A DNA stretch of 64,000 nucleotides from Pseudomonas sp. SJZ074 (GTDB lineage Bacteria; Pseudomonadota; Gammaproteobacteria; Pseudomonadales; Pseudomonadaceae). The first letter of the stretch is position 1; every line of letters begins with the position of its first letter. The notes below the pieces were generated by a model. That model saw only the letters and a program-made list of their open reading frames with translations, did no database searches and was not told the DNA's origin. The position numbers were made by a program, and so were the translations under genes. Of the stretch, positions 36,222 through 45,606 are shown one piece after another. Location of the stretch: NCBI RefSeq assembly GCF_007828215.1, contig NZ_VIUE01000009.1, positions 86,167-150,166 of the forward strand, read 5' to 3'.

Positions 36222-36322
36222 GCTTCAAGCTTCAAGCTTCAAGCGGCAAGTTTTGAGTTTCCAGCCAACGCCGCTTGCAACTTGCAACTTGCAACTTGCA
36301 GCTTGCAGCTTGAAACTTGCCG
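36222..36322. repeat. heptanucleotide repeat tract with inverted halves
   Basis: Three GCTTCAA heptamers plus one variant (GCGGCAA) at 36222-36249, then a spacer, then seven CTTGCAA-like heptamers in tandem at 36274-36322 (CTTGCAA three times, CTTGCAG twice, CTTGAAA, CTTGCCG). The halves are complementary: AGCGGCAAGTTT near 36242 pairs with AAACTTGCCGCT near 36313. The tract lies between aceK and hrpA, and the hrpA reading frame happens to be open through it. Confidence 0.85.
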
Positions 36323-36348
36323 CTGCTCTTTCTCCCCTTGCGTACCCG

Positions 36349-39300
36349 ATGACTGACCAAGCCCCCGCTATCGACAAACTGCTGAAAAACCTCGACCACG
36401 CCATGCTCGCCGATCGTCACCGGTTGCGGCGGCAGTTGCTCGAACTGCGCAAGAAGCCCGATGAGGCCAAGCTGGCCCAATGGGTGGCGCGCATGCAAGC
36501 GTCGTGTGACCAGGTGCTGGCGCGCAAGGCCAGCCTGCCGCTGATTCGCTATGACGACAATTTGCCGATCGCCGCCAAGCGCGACGAAATCAAAGAGGCG
36601 TTGCTCAAGCATCAGGTGCTGATCATCGCCGGTGAAACCGGCTCGGGAAAAACCACGCAGTTGCCGAAGATCTGCCTGGAAATCGGCCGCGGCCAGTATG
36701 GCTTGATCGGTCACACCCAGCCCCGTCGGATCGCCGCCCGCAGCGTGGCGAGCCGGGTGGCCGAGGAACTGGCCACGCCGTTGGGCGCGTTGGTGGGGTA
36801 TCAGGTGCGCTTCGAGGACCAGAGCGACACCAACACCCTGATCAAATTGATGACCGACGGCATCCTGCTGGCCGAGACCCAGAACGACCGCTACCTCGAG
36901 CGCTACGACACGATCATCGTCGACGAAGCCCACGAACGCAGCCTGAACATCGATTTCCTGCTGGGCTACCTCAAGACCCTGCTGCCGCGCCGCCCGGACC
37001 TCAAGGTGATCATCACCTCGGCGACCATCGACCTGGAGCGCTTTTCCAAGCATTTCGACGACGCACCGATCGTTGAGGTCTCGGGTCGCACCTTCCCGGT
37101 GGAAACCTGGTATCGCCCGCTGACTCTGGAGCAGGACGAGGAGGGCAACCGGGTCGAGGACGACTTGACCGTTGACCAGGCGATCCTCGCCACCCTCGAT
37201 GAGATCGCCGCCTATGAGCGCAGCGAACGCCGCAGCCCTGGGGATGTGCTGGTGTTCCTGCCGGGTGAGCGGGAGATTCGCGATGCGGCGGAGATGCTGC
37301 GCAAGGCCCAGCTCAAGCACACCGAGATCCTGCCGCTGTATGCGCGGCTGTCACCGGCTGAGCAGCAGCGGATCTTCCAGTCCCACCCGGGCCGTCGCGT
37401 GGTGCTGGCGACCAACGTCGCTGAAACCTCGCTGACCGTGCCGGGTATCCGCTACGTGATCGACAGCGGCACCGCGCGCATCAGTCGCTACAGCTACCGA
37501 GCCAAGGTCCAGCGCTTGCCCATCGAGGCCATTTCCCAGGCCAGCGCTAACCAGCGCAAGGGGCGTTGCGGGCGGGTCGAGCCGGGGATTTGCGTGCGGT
37601 TGTACAGCGAGGAGGATTTTCTTGGGCGGCCGGAATTTACCGATCCCGAGATCCTGCGCACCAACCTGGCGGCGGTGATCCTGCAGATGCTGCACCTGCG
37701 CCTGGGTGAGATCACCGAATTCCCGTTTATCGAACCGCCGGATGGCAAAGCCATCAGCGACGGTTTCAACCTGCTGCAAGAACTCTCGGCGGTGGACCGC
37801 AACAGTCAGCTGACCCCGCTCGGTCGGCAATTGGCGCGCCTGCCGGTGGACCCGCGCATGGGCCGCATGCTGCTGGAAGCGGCGAAGCTGGGCAGCCTGC
37901 AGGAAGTGTTGATCGTCGCCAGCGCCATGTCGATCCAGGACCCGCGCGAACGTCCGCCGGAGCGTCAGCAGGCGGCCGACCAGGCCCACGCCCAGTGGAA
38001 GGACCCGGACTCGGACTTCGCCGGGTTGGTCAACCTGTGGCGCGGTTTCGAGGAGCAGCGCCAGGCCCTGACCGCCAGCCCGCTGCGCAACTGGTGCCGC
38101 AAGAACTTCCTCAACTACCTGCGCCTGCGCGAGTGGCGCGACGCCCATCGCCAGTTGAGCCTGATTTGCCGCGACATGCAGTTGGGCCTCAACAAGGACC
38201 CTGCCGACTATCCGAAACTGCACAAAGCGGTGCTCTCGGGTTTGCTCAGTCAGATCGGCCAGAAAACCGAAGACGGCGATTACCTCGGTGCTCGCCAGCG
38301 GCGGTTCTGGGTCCACCCCTCGTCAGGCCTGGGCAAGAAGCGTCCGCAGTGGCTGATGACCGCCGAACTGGTGGAAACCACCAAGCTGTACGCACGCATG
38401 GTGGCCAAGATCGAGCCGGACTGGATCGAGCCGCTGGCCGGGCACCTGATCAAGAAAAACCACTTCGAACCCCATTGGGAGAAGAAGCGCGGGCAAGTGG
38501 TGGCCTATGAGCAGATTACCCTGTTCGGGCTCATCGTCGTCGGCCGGCGGCCGGTGCATTACGGGCCGGTGGACCCGGTGGTGTCCCGTGAGCTGTTCAT
38601 CCGCGAGGCGCTGGTGCGCGGCGAGATCCAGTCCAAGGCCAAGTGCCTGGGCGCCAATACCCGCTTGCTGGAGCAACTCGACGAACTGGAAGCCAAGGCC
38701 CGCCGCCGCGACATCCTGGCGGACGAGGAAACCCTGTTCGCGTTCTACGATGCCCGTTTGCCGGCCGAGATCCACCAGACCGCGACGTTCGATAGCTGGT
38801 ATCGGATCAACAGCCAGAAAGACCCGCAATTGCTGATCATGCGCGAGGAAGACGTGTTGGCCCGCGAGGCCAGCGAGGTCACCGCCACGCAATACCCCGA
38901 TACCTTGCGTGTCGGCGACCTGACCTTGCCGCTGAGCTACCACTTCGAGCCCAACCATCCCCGCGACGGCGTGACCTTGCGCGTGCCGGCACCGTTGTTG
39001 CCGATGCTGCCGCCGGAGCGCCTGGAATGGCTGGTGCCGGGGATGATCGAGGCCAAGTGCATCGCCCTGGTGCGCAACCTGCCCAAGGCGCTGCGCAAGA
39101 ACTTCGTGCCGGTGCCTGACTTCGTCAAGGCTGCGCTGCAGCGCATCACCTTCGCCGAAGGTTCGTTGCCGCAGTCTCTGGGCCGTGAGTTGCTGCGCAT
39201 GACCGGCGCACGGGTCAGCGACGAAGCCTGGGCGGAAGCGGCCCAGCAGGTGGAAAGCCATCTGCGCATGAACCTGGAAATCGTCGACGGCCAGGGCAAG

Positions 39301-40260
39301 TTCCTCGGCGAGGGCCGCGACCTGGCCGAGCTGACAGCACGCTTTGCCGAGGCCAGCCAGGCGGCCTTGGCCGTGCCGCAAACGGCAAAAAGCCAGGCAC
39401 CGGTGGAGGCGAAGGTCTTCGCGCCGGTGGCCGAGAAAACCCAGCAGAAGATCGCCGGGCTGTCGATGACGGTCTATCCGGCGCTGGTGGAAGAGGGCGG
39501 CGTGGTCAAGGAAGGACGTTTCCCGACCCCGGCCGAAGCCGAATTCCAGCATCGCCGCGCCTTGCAGCGGTTGTTGATGCAGCAACTGGCGGAGTCGGCC
39601 AAGTTCCTGCGTGGCAAGCTGCCGGGGCTGACGGAGCTGGGTCTGCTGTACCGCGACTTGGGCCGCATCGACGCTCTGGTGGAAGACATCCTGCTGGCCA
39701 GTCTCGACAGTTGCGTGCTGGAAGGCGAAGCGAGCCTGCCCCGTGACGGCGCCGCGCTGGCGTCCCTGGCCGAGCGCAAGCGTGGCGGCTGGACCGAACA
39801 CGCCGAACGGCTGGCGAAGCTGACCCTGGATATCCTCAAGCTCTGGCATGGCCTGCAAAAGCGCTTCAAAGGCAAGATCGATCTGGCCCAGGCCGTGGCG
39901 CTGAACGACATCAAGCAACAGCTCAGCCATCTGGTGTACCCGGGCTTCGTGCGCGAAACCCCGCATCAATGGCTCAAGGAACTGCCGCGCTATCTCAAGG
40001 CCATCGAGCAGCGTTTCGAGAAGCTGGGCAGTCAGGTGCAGAAAGACCGGGTCTGGAGCGGCGAACTGTCGAACCTCTGGGCTCAATACCAGACCCGCGC
40101 CGGCAAACACGCCCAGGAAGGCAAGCGCGATCCGCAACTGGAGCTTTACCGCTGGTGGCTGGAGGAATACCGGGTGTCGCTGTTCGCCCAGCAACTGGGG
40201 ACCAAGGTGCCGATTTCGGACAAGCGCTTGGGTAAGCAGTGGGGGCAGGTGGAGGGGTGA
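36349..40260 (+). CDS. hrpA: ATP-dependent RNA helicase HrpA
   Basis: A 1303-residue DEAH-box helicase. ATG 36349 (MTDQAPAIDKLL) is chosen over the upstream frame, which only translates the repeat tract. Walker A is IIAGETGSGKTTQLP (about 92-106), the DEAH box is IIVDEAHERSLN (192-195), SATID follows, and motif VI is QRKGRCGRVEPG. An HA2/OB region and the long C-terminal DUF3418 domain typical of bacterial HrpA complete the protein. HrpA unwinds RNA and has been implicated in ribosome and mRNA processing. Confidence 0.95.
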   Translation: MTDQAPAIDKLLKNLDHAMLADRHRLRRQLLELRKKPDEAKLAQWVARMQASCDQVLARKASLPLIRYDDNLPIAAKRDEIKEALLKHQVLIIAGETGSGKTTQLPKICLEIGRGQYGLIGHTQPRRIAARSVASRVAEELATPLGALVGYQVRFEDQSDTNTLIKLMTDGILLAETQNDRYLERYDTIIVDEAHERSLNIDFLLGYLKTLLPRRPDLKVIITSATIDLERFSKHFDDAPIVEVSGRTFPVETWYRPLTLEQDEEGNRVEDDLTVDQAILATLDEIAAYERSERRSPGDVLVFLPGEREIRDAAEMLRKAQLKHTEILPLYARLSPAEQQRIFQSHPGRRVVLATNVAETSLTVPGIRYVIDSGTARISRYSYRAKVQRLPIEAISQASANQRKGRCGRVEPGICVRLYSEEDFLGRPEFTDPEILRTNLAAVILQMLHLRLGEITEFPFIEPPDGKAISDGFNLLQELSAVDRNSQLTPLGRQLARLPVDPRMGRMLLEAAKLGSLQEVLIVASAMSIQDPRERPPERQQAADQAHAQWKDPDSDFAGLVNLWRGFEEQRQALTASPLRNWCRKNFLNYLRLREWRDAHRQLSLICRDMQLGLNKDPADYPKLHKAVLSGLLSQIGQKTEDGDYLGARQRRFWVHPSSGLGKKRPQWLMTAELVETTKLYARMVAKIEPDWIEPLAGHLIKKNHFEPHWEKKRGQVVAYEQITLFGLIVVGRRPVHYGPVDPVVSRELFIREALVRGEIQSKAKCLGANTRLLEQLDELEAKARRRDILADEETLFAFYDARLPAEIHQTATFDSWYRINSQKDPQLLIMREEDVLAREASEVTATQYPDTLRVGDLTLPLSYHFEPNHPRDGVTLRVPAPLLPMLPPERLEWLVPGMIEAKCIALVRNLPKALRKNFVPVPDFVKAALQRITFAEGSLPQSLGRELLRMTGARVSDEAWAEAAQQVESHLRMNLEIVDGQGKFLGEGRDLAELTARFAEASQAALAVPQTAKSQAPVEAKVFAPVAEKTQQKIAGLSMTVYPALVEEGGVVKEGRFPTPAEAEFQHRRALQRLLMQQLAESAKFLRGKLPGLTELGLLYRDLGRIDALVEDILLASLDSCVLEGEASLPRDGAALASLAERKRGGWTEHAERLAKLTLDILKLWHGLQKRFKGKIDLAQAVALNDIKQQLSHLVYPGFVRETPHQWLKELPRYLKAIEQRFEKLGSQVQKDRVWSGELSNLWAQYQTRAGKHAQEGKRDPQLELYRWWLEEYRVSLFAQQLGTKVPISDKRLGKQWGQVEG

Positions 40261-40274
40261 TCGCAGAAGTACCC

Positions 40275-40370
40275 CTGTGGGAGCGGGCTTGCTCGCGAAT
40301 GCAATTGCACATTCGACATTGATGCAAGCTGATCCACCGCTTTCGCGAGCAAGCCCGCTCCCACAGGGTT
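40275..40370. repeat. REPIN
   Basis: Inverted pair of GTGGGAGCGGGCTTGCTCGC REPs, about 96 bases, directly after hrpA. It takes up much of the 323-base gap before the FabH-like gene. Confidence 0.9.
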
Positions 40371-40531
40371 TTATGTGGTGAAGAAGGGAGCATGGGCCAA
40401 AAGCCAGCGTTTATGGCAAACTTCGCGCCTATAAATGCCGGTCCCGTGGTTTTGAGTTTCAATTCCCCGGGCGGATCGGAATAAAGCGATGCCAGGTCTG
40501 CTTCCCCAGGATGGGAAAAGACCCTTTGCGT

Positions 40532-40551
40532 ATTGGTACGTCGGTACCAAT
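40532..40551. promoter_or_regulatory. perfect inverted repeat upstream of the FabH-like gene
   Basis: ATTGGTAC-GTCG-GTACCAAT: 8-base perfect arms around a 4-base centre, 32 bases before the ATG. No T-run follows, so it looks like a dimeric-repressor operator rather than a terminator. The binding protein is unknown. Confidence 0.6.
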
Positions 40552-40583
40552 GCTTTCTGCCTGAACAGATCAGAGACACGACC

Positions 40584-41705
40584 ATGCATAACGTCGTCAT
40601 CAGTGGCACCGGCCTGTATACCCCGGCCAACAGCATTTCCAATGAAGAGCTGGTGCAATCCTTCAACACCTACGTCGCGCAGTTCAATGCCGACAACGCC
40701 GAAGCCATCGAGCGCGGTGAAGTCGAGGCATTGACCGAATCCAGCGCGGCGTTCATCGAAAAGGCTTCCGGCATCAAGAGCCGCTTCGTCATGGACAAGG
40801 ACGGTATCCTCGACCCGCAACGCATGACCCCACGCCTGCCCGAGCGCTCCAATGAACAATGGTCGGTACTCTGCGAGATGGCTGTCGGTGCCGCAAAACA
40901 AGCGCTGGAGCGTGCCGGCCGCACCGCCGCCGACATCGACGGGGTGATCGTCGCCTGCTCCAACCTACAGCGCGCCTACCCGGCCATCGCCATTGAAGTC
41001 CAGGAAGCCCTGGGTATCGAAGGTTTCGGTTTCGACATGAACGTGGCCTGCTCCTCGGCGACGTTCGGCATCCAGGCCGCCGCCAACAGCGTGCAACTGG
41101 GCCAGGCCCGGGCGATCCTGATGGTCAATCCCGAAGTGTGCACCGGCCACCTGAACTTCCGTGACCGCGACAGCCACTTCATCTTCGGCGACGCGGCCAC
41201 CGCCGTGATCATCGAGCGGGCGGACCTGGCGACCTCGCCGCACCAGTTCGACGTGGTCAGCACCAAGCTGCTCACCAAGTTCTCCAACAACATCCGCAAC
41301 AACTTCGGCTTCCTCAACCGCGCCGCGGAGGAGGGCATAGGTACCCGCGACAAGCTGTTCGTCCAGGAAGGCCGCAAGGTGTTCCGTGACGTGTGCCCGA
41401 TGGTGGCCGAGCTGATCGGCGCTCATCTGCAAGAAAACCAGCTGAACGTCGAGCAGGTAAAGCGTTTCTGGCTGCACCAGGCCAACCTGAGCATGAACCA
41501 CCTGATCGTGCGCAAGCTGCTGGGACGCGAAGCCACCGAAGAGGAAGCCCCGGTGATCCTCGACCGCTACGCCAACACCAGCTCGGCGGGGTCGGTGATT
41601 GCGTTCCACCTGAACCAGGATGATCTGCCCAGTGGCTCGGTCGCGGTACTCAGTTCGTTTGGAGCGGGGTATTCGATTGGCAGCGTGATTCTGCGCAAGC
41701 GTTGA
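40584..41705 (+). CDS. beta-ketoacyl-ACP synthase III family protein
   Basis: A 373-residue thiolase-fold condensing enzyme. The FabH triad is intact: C156 in DMNVACSSATFGIQ, H298 in RFWLHQANLSMNHL and N331 in RYANTSSAGSVIAF. It is longer than standard FabH (about 320) because of an insert near residues 35-55 (NADNAEAIERGEVEALTESS). It resembles the Pseudomonas PA3286-type enzyme, which feeds beta-oxidation acyl-CoA (about C8) into fatty acid synthesis; that identity is from memory of the family. It is followed by an ECF sigma/anti-sigma pair. Confidence 0.85.
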   Translation: MHNVVISGTGLYTPANSISNEELVQSFNTYVAQFNADNAEAIERGEVEALTESSAAFIEKASGIKSRFVMDKDGILDPQRMTPRLPERSNEQWSVLCEMAVGAAKQALERAGRTAADIDGVIVACSNLQRAYPAIAIEVQEALGIEGFGFDMNVACSSATFGIQAAANSVQLGQARAILMVNPEVCTGHLNFRDRDSHFIFGDAATAVIIERADLATSPHQFDVVSTKLLTKFSNNIRNNFGFLNRAAEEGIGTRDKLFVQEGRKVFRDVCPMVAELIGAHLQENQLNVEQVKRFWLHQANLSMNHLIVRKLLGREATEEEAPVILDRYANTSSAGSVIAFHLNQDDLPSGSVAVLSSFGAGYSIGSVILRKR

Positions 41706-41737
41706 TCACTGAGCTTGCTTGGACGAGGGCGCTTTGT

Positions 41738-41767
41738 TGTGGCGAGGAGATAAACCCCCTCGCCACG
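41738..41767. repeat. imperfect hairpin repeat (TGTGGCGAGGAG type)
   Basis: TTGTGGCGAGGAGATAAACC followed by CCCTCGCCAC: a degenerate copy of the hairpin family also seen at 22487, 30966 and 45607, between the FabH-like and sigma factor genes. Confidence 0.65.
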
Positions 41768-41794
41768 GTAGCATCACCAAGCATAGGCGTTTGA

Positions 41795-42406
41795 ATGATA
41801 GCCAACGATGACACTCAACTGCTCCAACGCTTGCTGGCGGGGGAGCAACGCGCCTACAAGGAACTGGTCAGCACGTACCAGAGCCCGATGCGTGCGGTCG
41901 CCTATGCCATTGTCGGCAGCCGCCATGCCGACGAAGTGGTGCAGGACGCCTGGCTGTCGGTGGTACGCAACCTCAGTGGTTTCCAGGGCCGTTCCAGCCT
42001 CAAGACCTGGCTGTTGACCATCACGGCCAACGCTGCCAAGGGGCGCTACAAGCAGAACCGTCGCGAGGTGCTGCTCGACGATCTGCCGGCGCCCCATGGC
42101 ACGCTCGGCGATGATCGTTTCGCCGCCGATGGCCACTGGCTGCTGGCGCCGTTCGCCTGGCACCAGGACACGCCGGAAGCATTGCTGACGGAGAGCGAAT
42201 TGCGCGATTGCCTCGAGCACACGCTGCTCAGCCTGTCGGAACTGCAAGGCAGCGTGCTGACCTTGCGCGAACGCCAGGGGCTGGAGCTGGAAGAAATCTG
42301 TAATCTTCTGGACATCTCGCTCTCTAACGTACGCGTGCTGTTGCATCGCGCCCGGCTGAAGGTCTTCGCGACCGTGGAACATTTCGAGGAGACCGGCGAA
42401 TGCTGA
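41795..42406 (+). CDS. ECF-type RNA polymerase sigma factor
   Basis: A 203-residue sigma-70 family protein. Region 2 covers about residues 20-90 (VVQDAWLSVVRNLSGFQGRS, then SLKTWLLTITANAAKGRYKQ). Region 4 is near 145-195 (LSELQGSVLTLRERQGLELE, then CNLLDISLSNVRVLLHRARL). An unusual 45-residue linker (LLDDLPAPHGTLGDDRFAAD ...) joins them. The stop overlaps the start of the zinc-finger protein gene by seven bases, the normal arrangement for a cognate anti-sigma. Confidence 0.9.
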   Translation: MIANDDTQLLQRLLAGEQRAYKELVSTYQSPMRAVAYAIVGSRHADEVVQDAWLSVVRNLSGFQGRSSLKTWLLTITANAAKGRYKQNRREVLLDDLPAPHGTLGDDRFAADGHWLLAPFAWHQDTPEALLTESELRDCLEHTLLSLSELQGSVLTLRERQGLELEEICNLLDISLSNVRVLLHRARLKVFATVEHFEETGEC

Positions 42407-42636
42407 CCTGCAAGGAACAAGTGGCACGCTCCAGCGATTATCTCGACGGCCAGCTGAGCTTTCGCGAACGCCTGATGGTGCGTCATCACCTGATGTTCTG
42501 CCCCAACTGCCGACGTTTCATCCGCCAGATGAAGCTGATGCAGGCCACCCTCAGAAAGCTCCCCGAACCGCCCGTCCCCGACCTGGATCACCTTGCCGAA
42601 AAGCTTGCCGCCGAGCGCCGCAGGCATTCTCGCTGA
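42400..42636 (+). CDS. putative zinc-finger anti-sigma factor
   Basis: A 78-residue soluble protein with the zf-HC2 pattern: Cys in MLTCKEQVAR, then HHLMFCPNCRRFIRQM (HxxxCxxC). It lacks a membrane helix, so it should be a cytoplasmic anti-sigma that may sense redox or zinc state, with the overlapping sigma factor as partner. Confidence 0.85.
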   Translation: MLTCKEQVARSSDYLDGQLSFRERLMVRHHLMFCPNCRRFIRQMKLMQATLRKLPEPPVPDLDHLAEKLAAERRRHSR

Positions 42637-42659
42637 ACCTTGAGTTCACGACGTCACCC

Positions 42660-42750
42660 TGTGGGAGCGAGCCTGCTCGCGATAGCGGTCTGGCAGTTGA
42701 CCGGGATGTCGACTGACATGGCCTCATCGCGAGCAGGCTCGCTCCCACAA
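42660..42750. repeat. REPIN (GCGAGCAGGCT type)
   Basis: Inverted pair GTGGGAGCGAGCCTGCTCGC and its complement, 91 bases, between the anti-sigma gene and the convergent porin gene. Confidence 0.9.
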
Positions 42751-42863
42751 GGGGCGGTTAGATATAAAAAAACCTGGCGTTGCTGAACCGGTGGGACCGA
42801 TGCAACAACGTCAGGCTATAAAATGCGCGTCGGGCGTCCTTGCCCGAGTCGTGAGGCGGGTGA

Positions 42864-44180
42864 TCAGAACTTCGCTTCAGCATCCAGTTGCAGGGTGTTG
42901 ATCTTCGAGTCCTTCAGCGTGGCGTTGGTGTAGTCGGAGTCGGCCATGAAGTACGTCGCGCCGAGCGAGAAGTTCTTGTCCAGTTCGTAGCTCGCTTTCA
43001 GCTTGCTGCCACGGGAACCGGTGAAGCCGTTGGCGAAGTCGGAGTCGGTAAAGGCACCGACCACGGCGTTACGCTGTACGTCGCGATAGTTGTAGTCCAG
43101 GCCGAAGCCGAAAACCTTGGTCTTGGCACCCACCAGCCAGCCCATGTCCTGGTCGTTGCTGGCGTCCTTGTTGTTGACCACCTGGCCGTACAGCGACAGA
43201 GGCATGGGCAGGCCGCCGATGTCGAGTTGACCAAAGCCTTCGTACAGCTTGAACTGTTCGTTCGCGCTGTTGCCGTTGATGGCCAGGCGGCAGGTGTTGG
43301 CCGAGCAGGTATTGCTGATGTCATTGTCGTTGTCGTAGGCGTAGATGCTGCCGCCCAGGGTCATTTTCAGATTGTCGGTGATCGCGAAGCGGGCGCCCAA
43401 CTGACCTGCGTACAGGCGCAGGTCGTGACGGAACTGTTTGCCTTCGCCGTCCACGTTGTCTTTGAGAGTGTAGTGACCGGCGCTGCCGAACAGCTCGGTG
43501 CTGGCGCCCAGCGGGTATTTGTAGGACGCCGACAAACCTTCCGGGCTGATGTCGCTGTCCCAGATGATGTCGCCCATGCTCACCCATTGCTGTGGCATCT
43601 TGCCGCCCACGAGGTGCAGGTTCTTGATGGCGTCCGGGTGGTAGTCGACATAGCCCTGGTCCAGCCACAGGTCTTTCTTGGTGAAGTTGTTGTCCAGGCT
43701 CTGGTTGGTAGAGCGCGAGTCGTTGTCGCTGCCGGTGGCGATGCGGATGCCGGTGTCCACCTGCGGGTTGATTTCGCTGTAGGCACCCAGGCGAACGCGG
43801 ATACGTTGGCGGTCCTGGTCACCGGTGTTGGAGACGCCATCGTTCTTCACGGTTTCCTGACGGAAGCGCACGTCACCTTTGAACTGGGTCTTGGCCGCCC
43901 ATGCCAGCTTCTGGTCGAAGGAGCTCAGCTCGTTGGTTTTCTTCGCAGTCGCGACGATCTGTTCATTGGTTTCCTGCTGAGCCTGGCGAGCGATTTGCTG
44001 CTCCTTTTGATCCCGGGCCAGTTCGGCTTGCAATTCGGTGTACTGCGCGGTGGTAATCGAACCGTTGGCTTTGAGCATGTCGAGCAATTTGGCGTCGACT
44101 GCGGCGCTGGCCGGTACACTCATGGCCAGCAGCAGACCGCTACACAGGGCCGCCGCAGTTTTCGTGGAAGCAAGACGCAT
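42864..44180 (-). CDS. outer-membrane putative porin
   Basis: A 438-residue protein from ATG 44180 behind GGAG; the upstream extension is rejected. The signal peptide (TAAALCSGLLLAMSVPASAA) is followed by a periplasmic helical segment (LQAELARDQKEQQIARQAQQ), then alternating beta strands (DVRFRQETVKNDG, IRVRLGAYSEINPQVDTGIR) to a C-terminal TLQLDAEAKF with the terminal Phe of outer-membrane barrels. This fits the Porin_5 putative porin family. Its solute is unknown. Confidence 0.85.
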   Translation of the reverse strand: MRLASTKTAAALCSGLLLAMSVPASAAVDAKLLDMLKANGSITTAQYTELQAELARDQKEQQIARQAQQETNEQIVATAKKTNELSSFDQKLAWAAKTQFKGDVRFRQETVKNDGVSNTGDQDRQRIRVRLGAYSEINPQVDTGIRIATGSDNDSRSTNQSLDNNFTKKDLWLDQGYVDYHPDAIKNLHLVGGKMPQQWVSMGDIIWDSDISPEGLSASYKYPLGASTELFGSAGHYTLKDNVDGEGKQFRHDLRLYAGQLGARFAITDNLKMTLGGSIYAYDNDNDISNTCSANTCRLAINGNSANEQFKLYEGFGQLDIGGLPMPLSLYGQVVNNKDASNDQDMGWLVGAKTKVFGFGLDYNYRDVQRNAVVGAFTDSDFANGFTGSRGSKLKASYELDKNFSLGATYFMADSDYTNATLKDSKINTLQLDAEAKF

Positions 44181-44460
44181 ATCAATCTCCGAAGGATGAG
44201 AGAGGATGACCGGATCATCCAGGGCACAACCGACCGTTGAAGGACGGAACAAATGACCGGGTTAGAACCCAGCGCTCTAAAAACAGGCGCCAGTATCGCG
44301 ATGGTTTATTGCAATGCGATGGCAATGTGGTGGCACGTCGGTGACGATTCGGTGCTTTTACGAACGCCGCTGAACAGGTCTTGTCGACCCCGCGGGGTGT
44401 GGAACTCATGGCGATAAGCGATACTGGCTACGCTCTGAATCGCCAAGTGGAGAGGAATCG

Positions 44461-45585
44461 ATGCCGTTGCAGCGCCTGCACAGACTGTCTGAAATAGTGC
44501 CTCGCACCTGGGATGCCCTGGTGCCGGAACGCCAGCCGTTTCTGCGCCACGCCTTCCTCAGCACATTGGAGGACAGCGGCAGTGTCGGTCCGCATTCCGG
44601 ATGGCAGCCCGAGCATCTGTTGCACACGGACGGTGACCGACTGATCGCCGCGTTGCCCAGCTATCGCAAGTGGCATTCCTATGGCGAATACGTGTTCGAT
44701 CATGGCTGGGCAGACGCCTGCGCGCATGCCGGCATCGACTACTACCCGAAACTGCTGACCGCTGTGCCGTTCAGTCCGGTCAGCGGGCCACGTCTACTGG
44801 CGGCCACGGTCGAAGACGGTTTCGAGTTGCTCAAGAGTTTGCCGGGCTACCTGGAAATCGAAGGGCTTTCCAGTGCCCATATCAACTTCACAGATCCCTT
44901 TACCGACACGGCACTTGCCGCGCAAGAGGGGTGGCTGCAGCGGATCGGCTGCCAGTACCACTGGCACAACCGCGACTATCGAGACTTCCAGGATTTTCTC
45001 GACGCACTCAGTTCCCGCAAGCGCAAGCAGATGCGCAAGGAGCGCGAGCAAGTGGCGGGGCAGGGTATCGACTTCGAATGGTTCGAGGGGCATCAACTGG
45101 ACGAGGCGCAGTGGGATTTCGTCTATGCCTGCTACGCCAATACCTACGCCGTACGCCGACAGGCACCGTACCTGACCCGGGAGTTTTTCAGCCTGCTGGC
45201 CGAACGCATGCCCAAGGCCATCCGCGTGGTGCTGGCCAGGCAAGGATCGCGACCGGTGGCGATGGCGTTCAGCCTGGTAGGCGGCGACAGTTTCTACGGG
45301 CGTTACTGGGGCTGCCTGGCAGAGTTCGACCGCCTGCACTTTGAGACCTGTTTCTACCAGGGAATGGATTATGCGATTGCCCAAGGTTTTCAGCGATTCG
45401 ATGCCGGCGCCCAGGGCGAGCACAAGCTCATTCGCGGTTTCGAACCGGTGATTACCCGGTCGTGGCATTACGTACGCCATCCCGGGTTGAAGGCCGCGGT
45501 GGCGGATTTCCTCAACCGGGAACAGGAGGGGGTGTTGGCGTATGCCGAGGAGGCGAGAGGGGCGTTGCCGTATCGGCAGTGTTGA
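44461..45585 (+). CDS. FemAB-like GNAT acyltransferase (DUF482)
   Basis: A 374-residue protein of the DUF482 peptidogalycan family. Landmarks are PFLRHAFLSTLEDSGSVGPH near residue 26, WQPEHLLHTDGDRLIAALPS, SRKRKQMRKEREQVAGQGID, and FQRFDAGAQGEHKLIRGFEP near 320. The fold is a doubled GNAT domain, but the acyl donor and acceptor are not established. It diverges from the porin gene across a 280-base gap in which no further feature was seen. Confidence 0.85.
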   Translation: MPLQRLHRLSEIVPRTWDALVPERQPFLRHAFLSTLEDSGSVGPHSGWQPEHLLHTDGDRLIAALPSYRKWHSYGEYVFDHGWADACAHAGIDYYPKLLTAVPFSPVSGPRLLAATVEDGFELLKSLPGYLEIEGLSSAHINFTDPFTDTALAAQEGWLQRIGCQYHWHNRDYRDFQDFLDALSSRKRKQMRKEREQVAGQGIDFEWFEGHQLDEAQWDFVYACYANTYAVRRQAPYLTREFFSLLAERMPKAIRVVLARQGSRPVAMAFSLVGGDSFYGRYWGCLAEFDRLHFETCFYQGMDYAIAQGFQRFDAGAQGEHKLIRGFEPVITRSWHYVRHPGLKAAVADFLNREQEGVLAYAEEARGALPYRQC

Positions 45586-45606
45586 TGTTTCTGGCTGAAA
45601 TGGGGT

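Noticed and set aside
36253..36348. N-terminal extension of HrpA through the heptanucleotide repeats
   Set aside because: The extension translates the repeat tract; MTDQAPAIDKLL at 36349 is the natural start.
36217..36348. Possible integration site or tRNA-like structure at the aceK-hrpA repeats
   Set aside because: No cloverleaf or attachment core could be formed; simple heptamer tandem repeats explain the pattern.
38323..40194. 623-codon open frame on the minus strand
   Set aside because: It is antisense to hrpA and has no recognisable domain.
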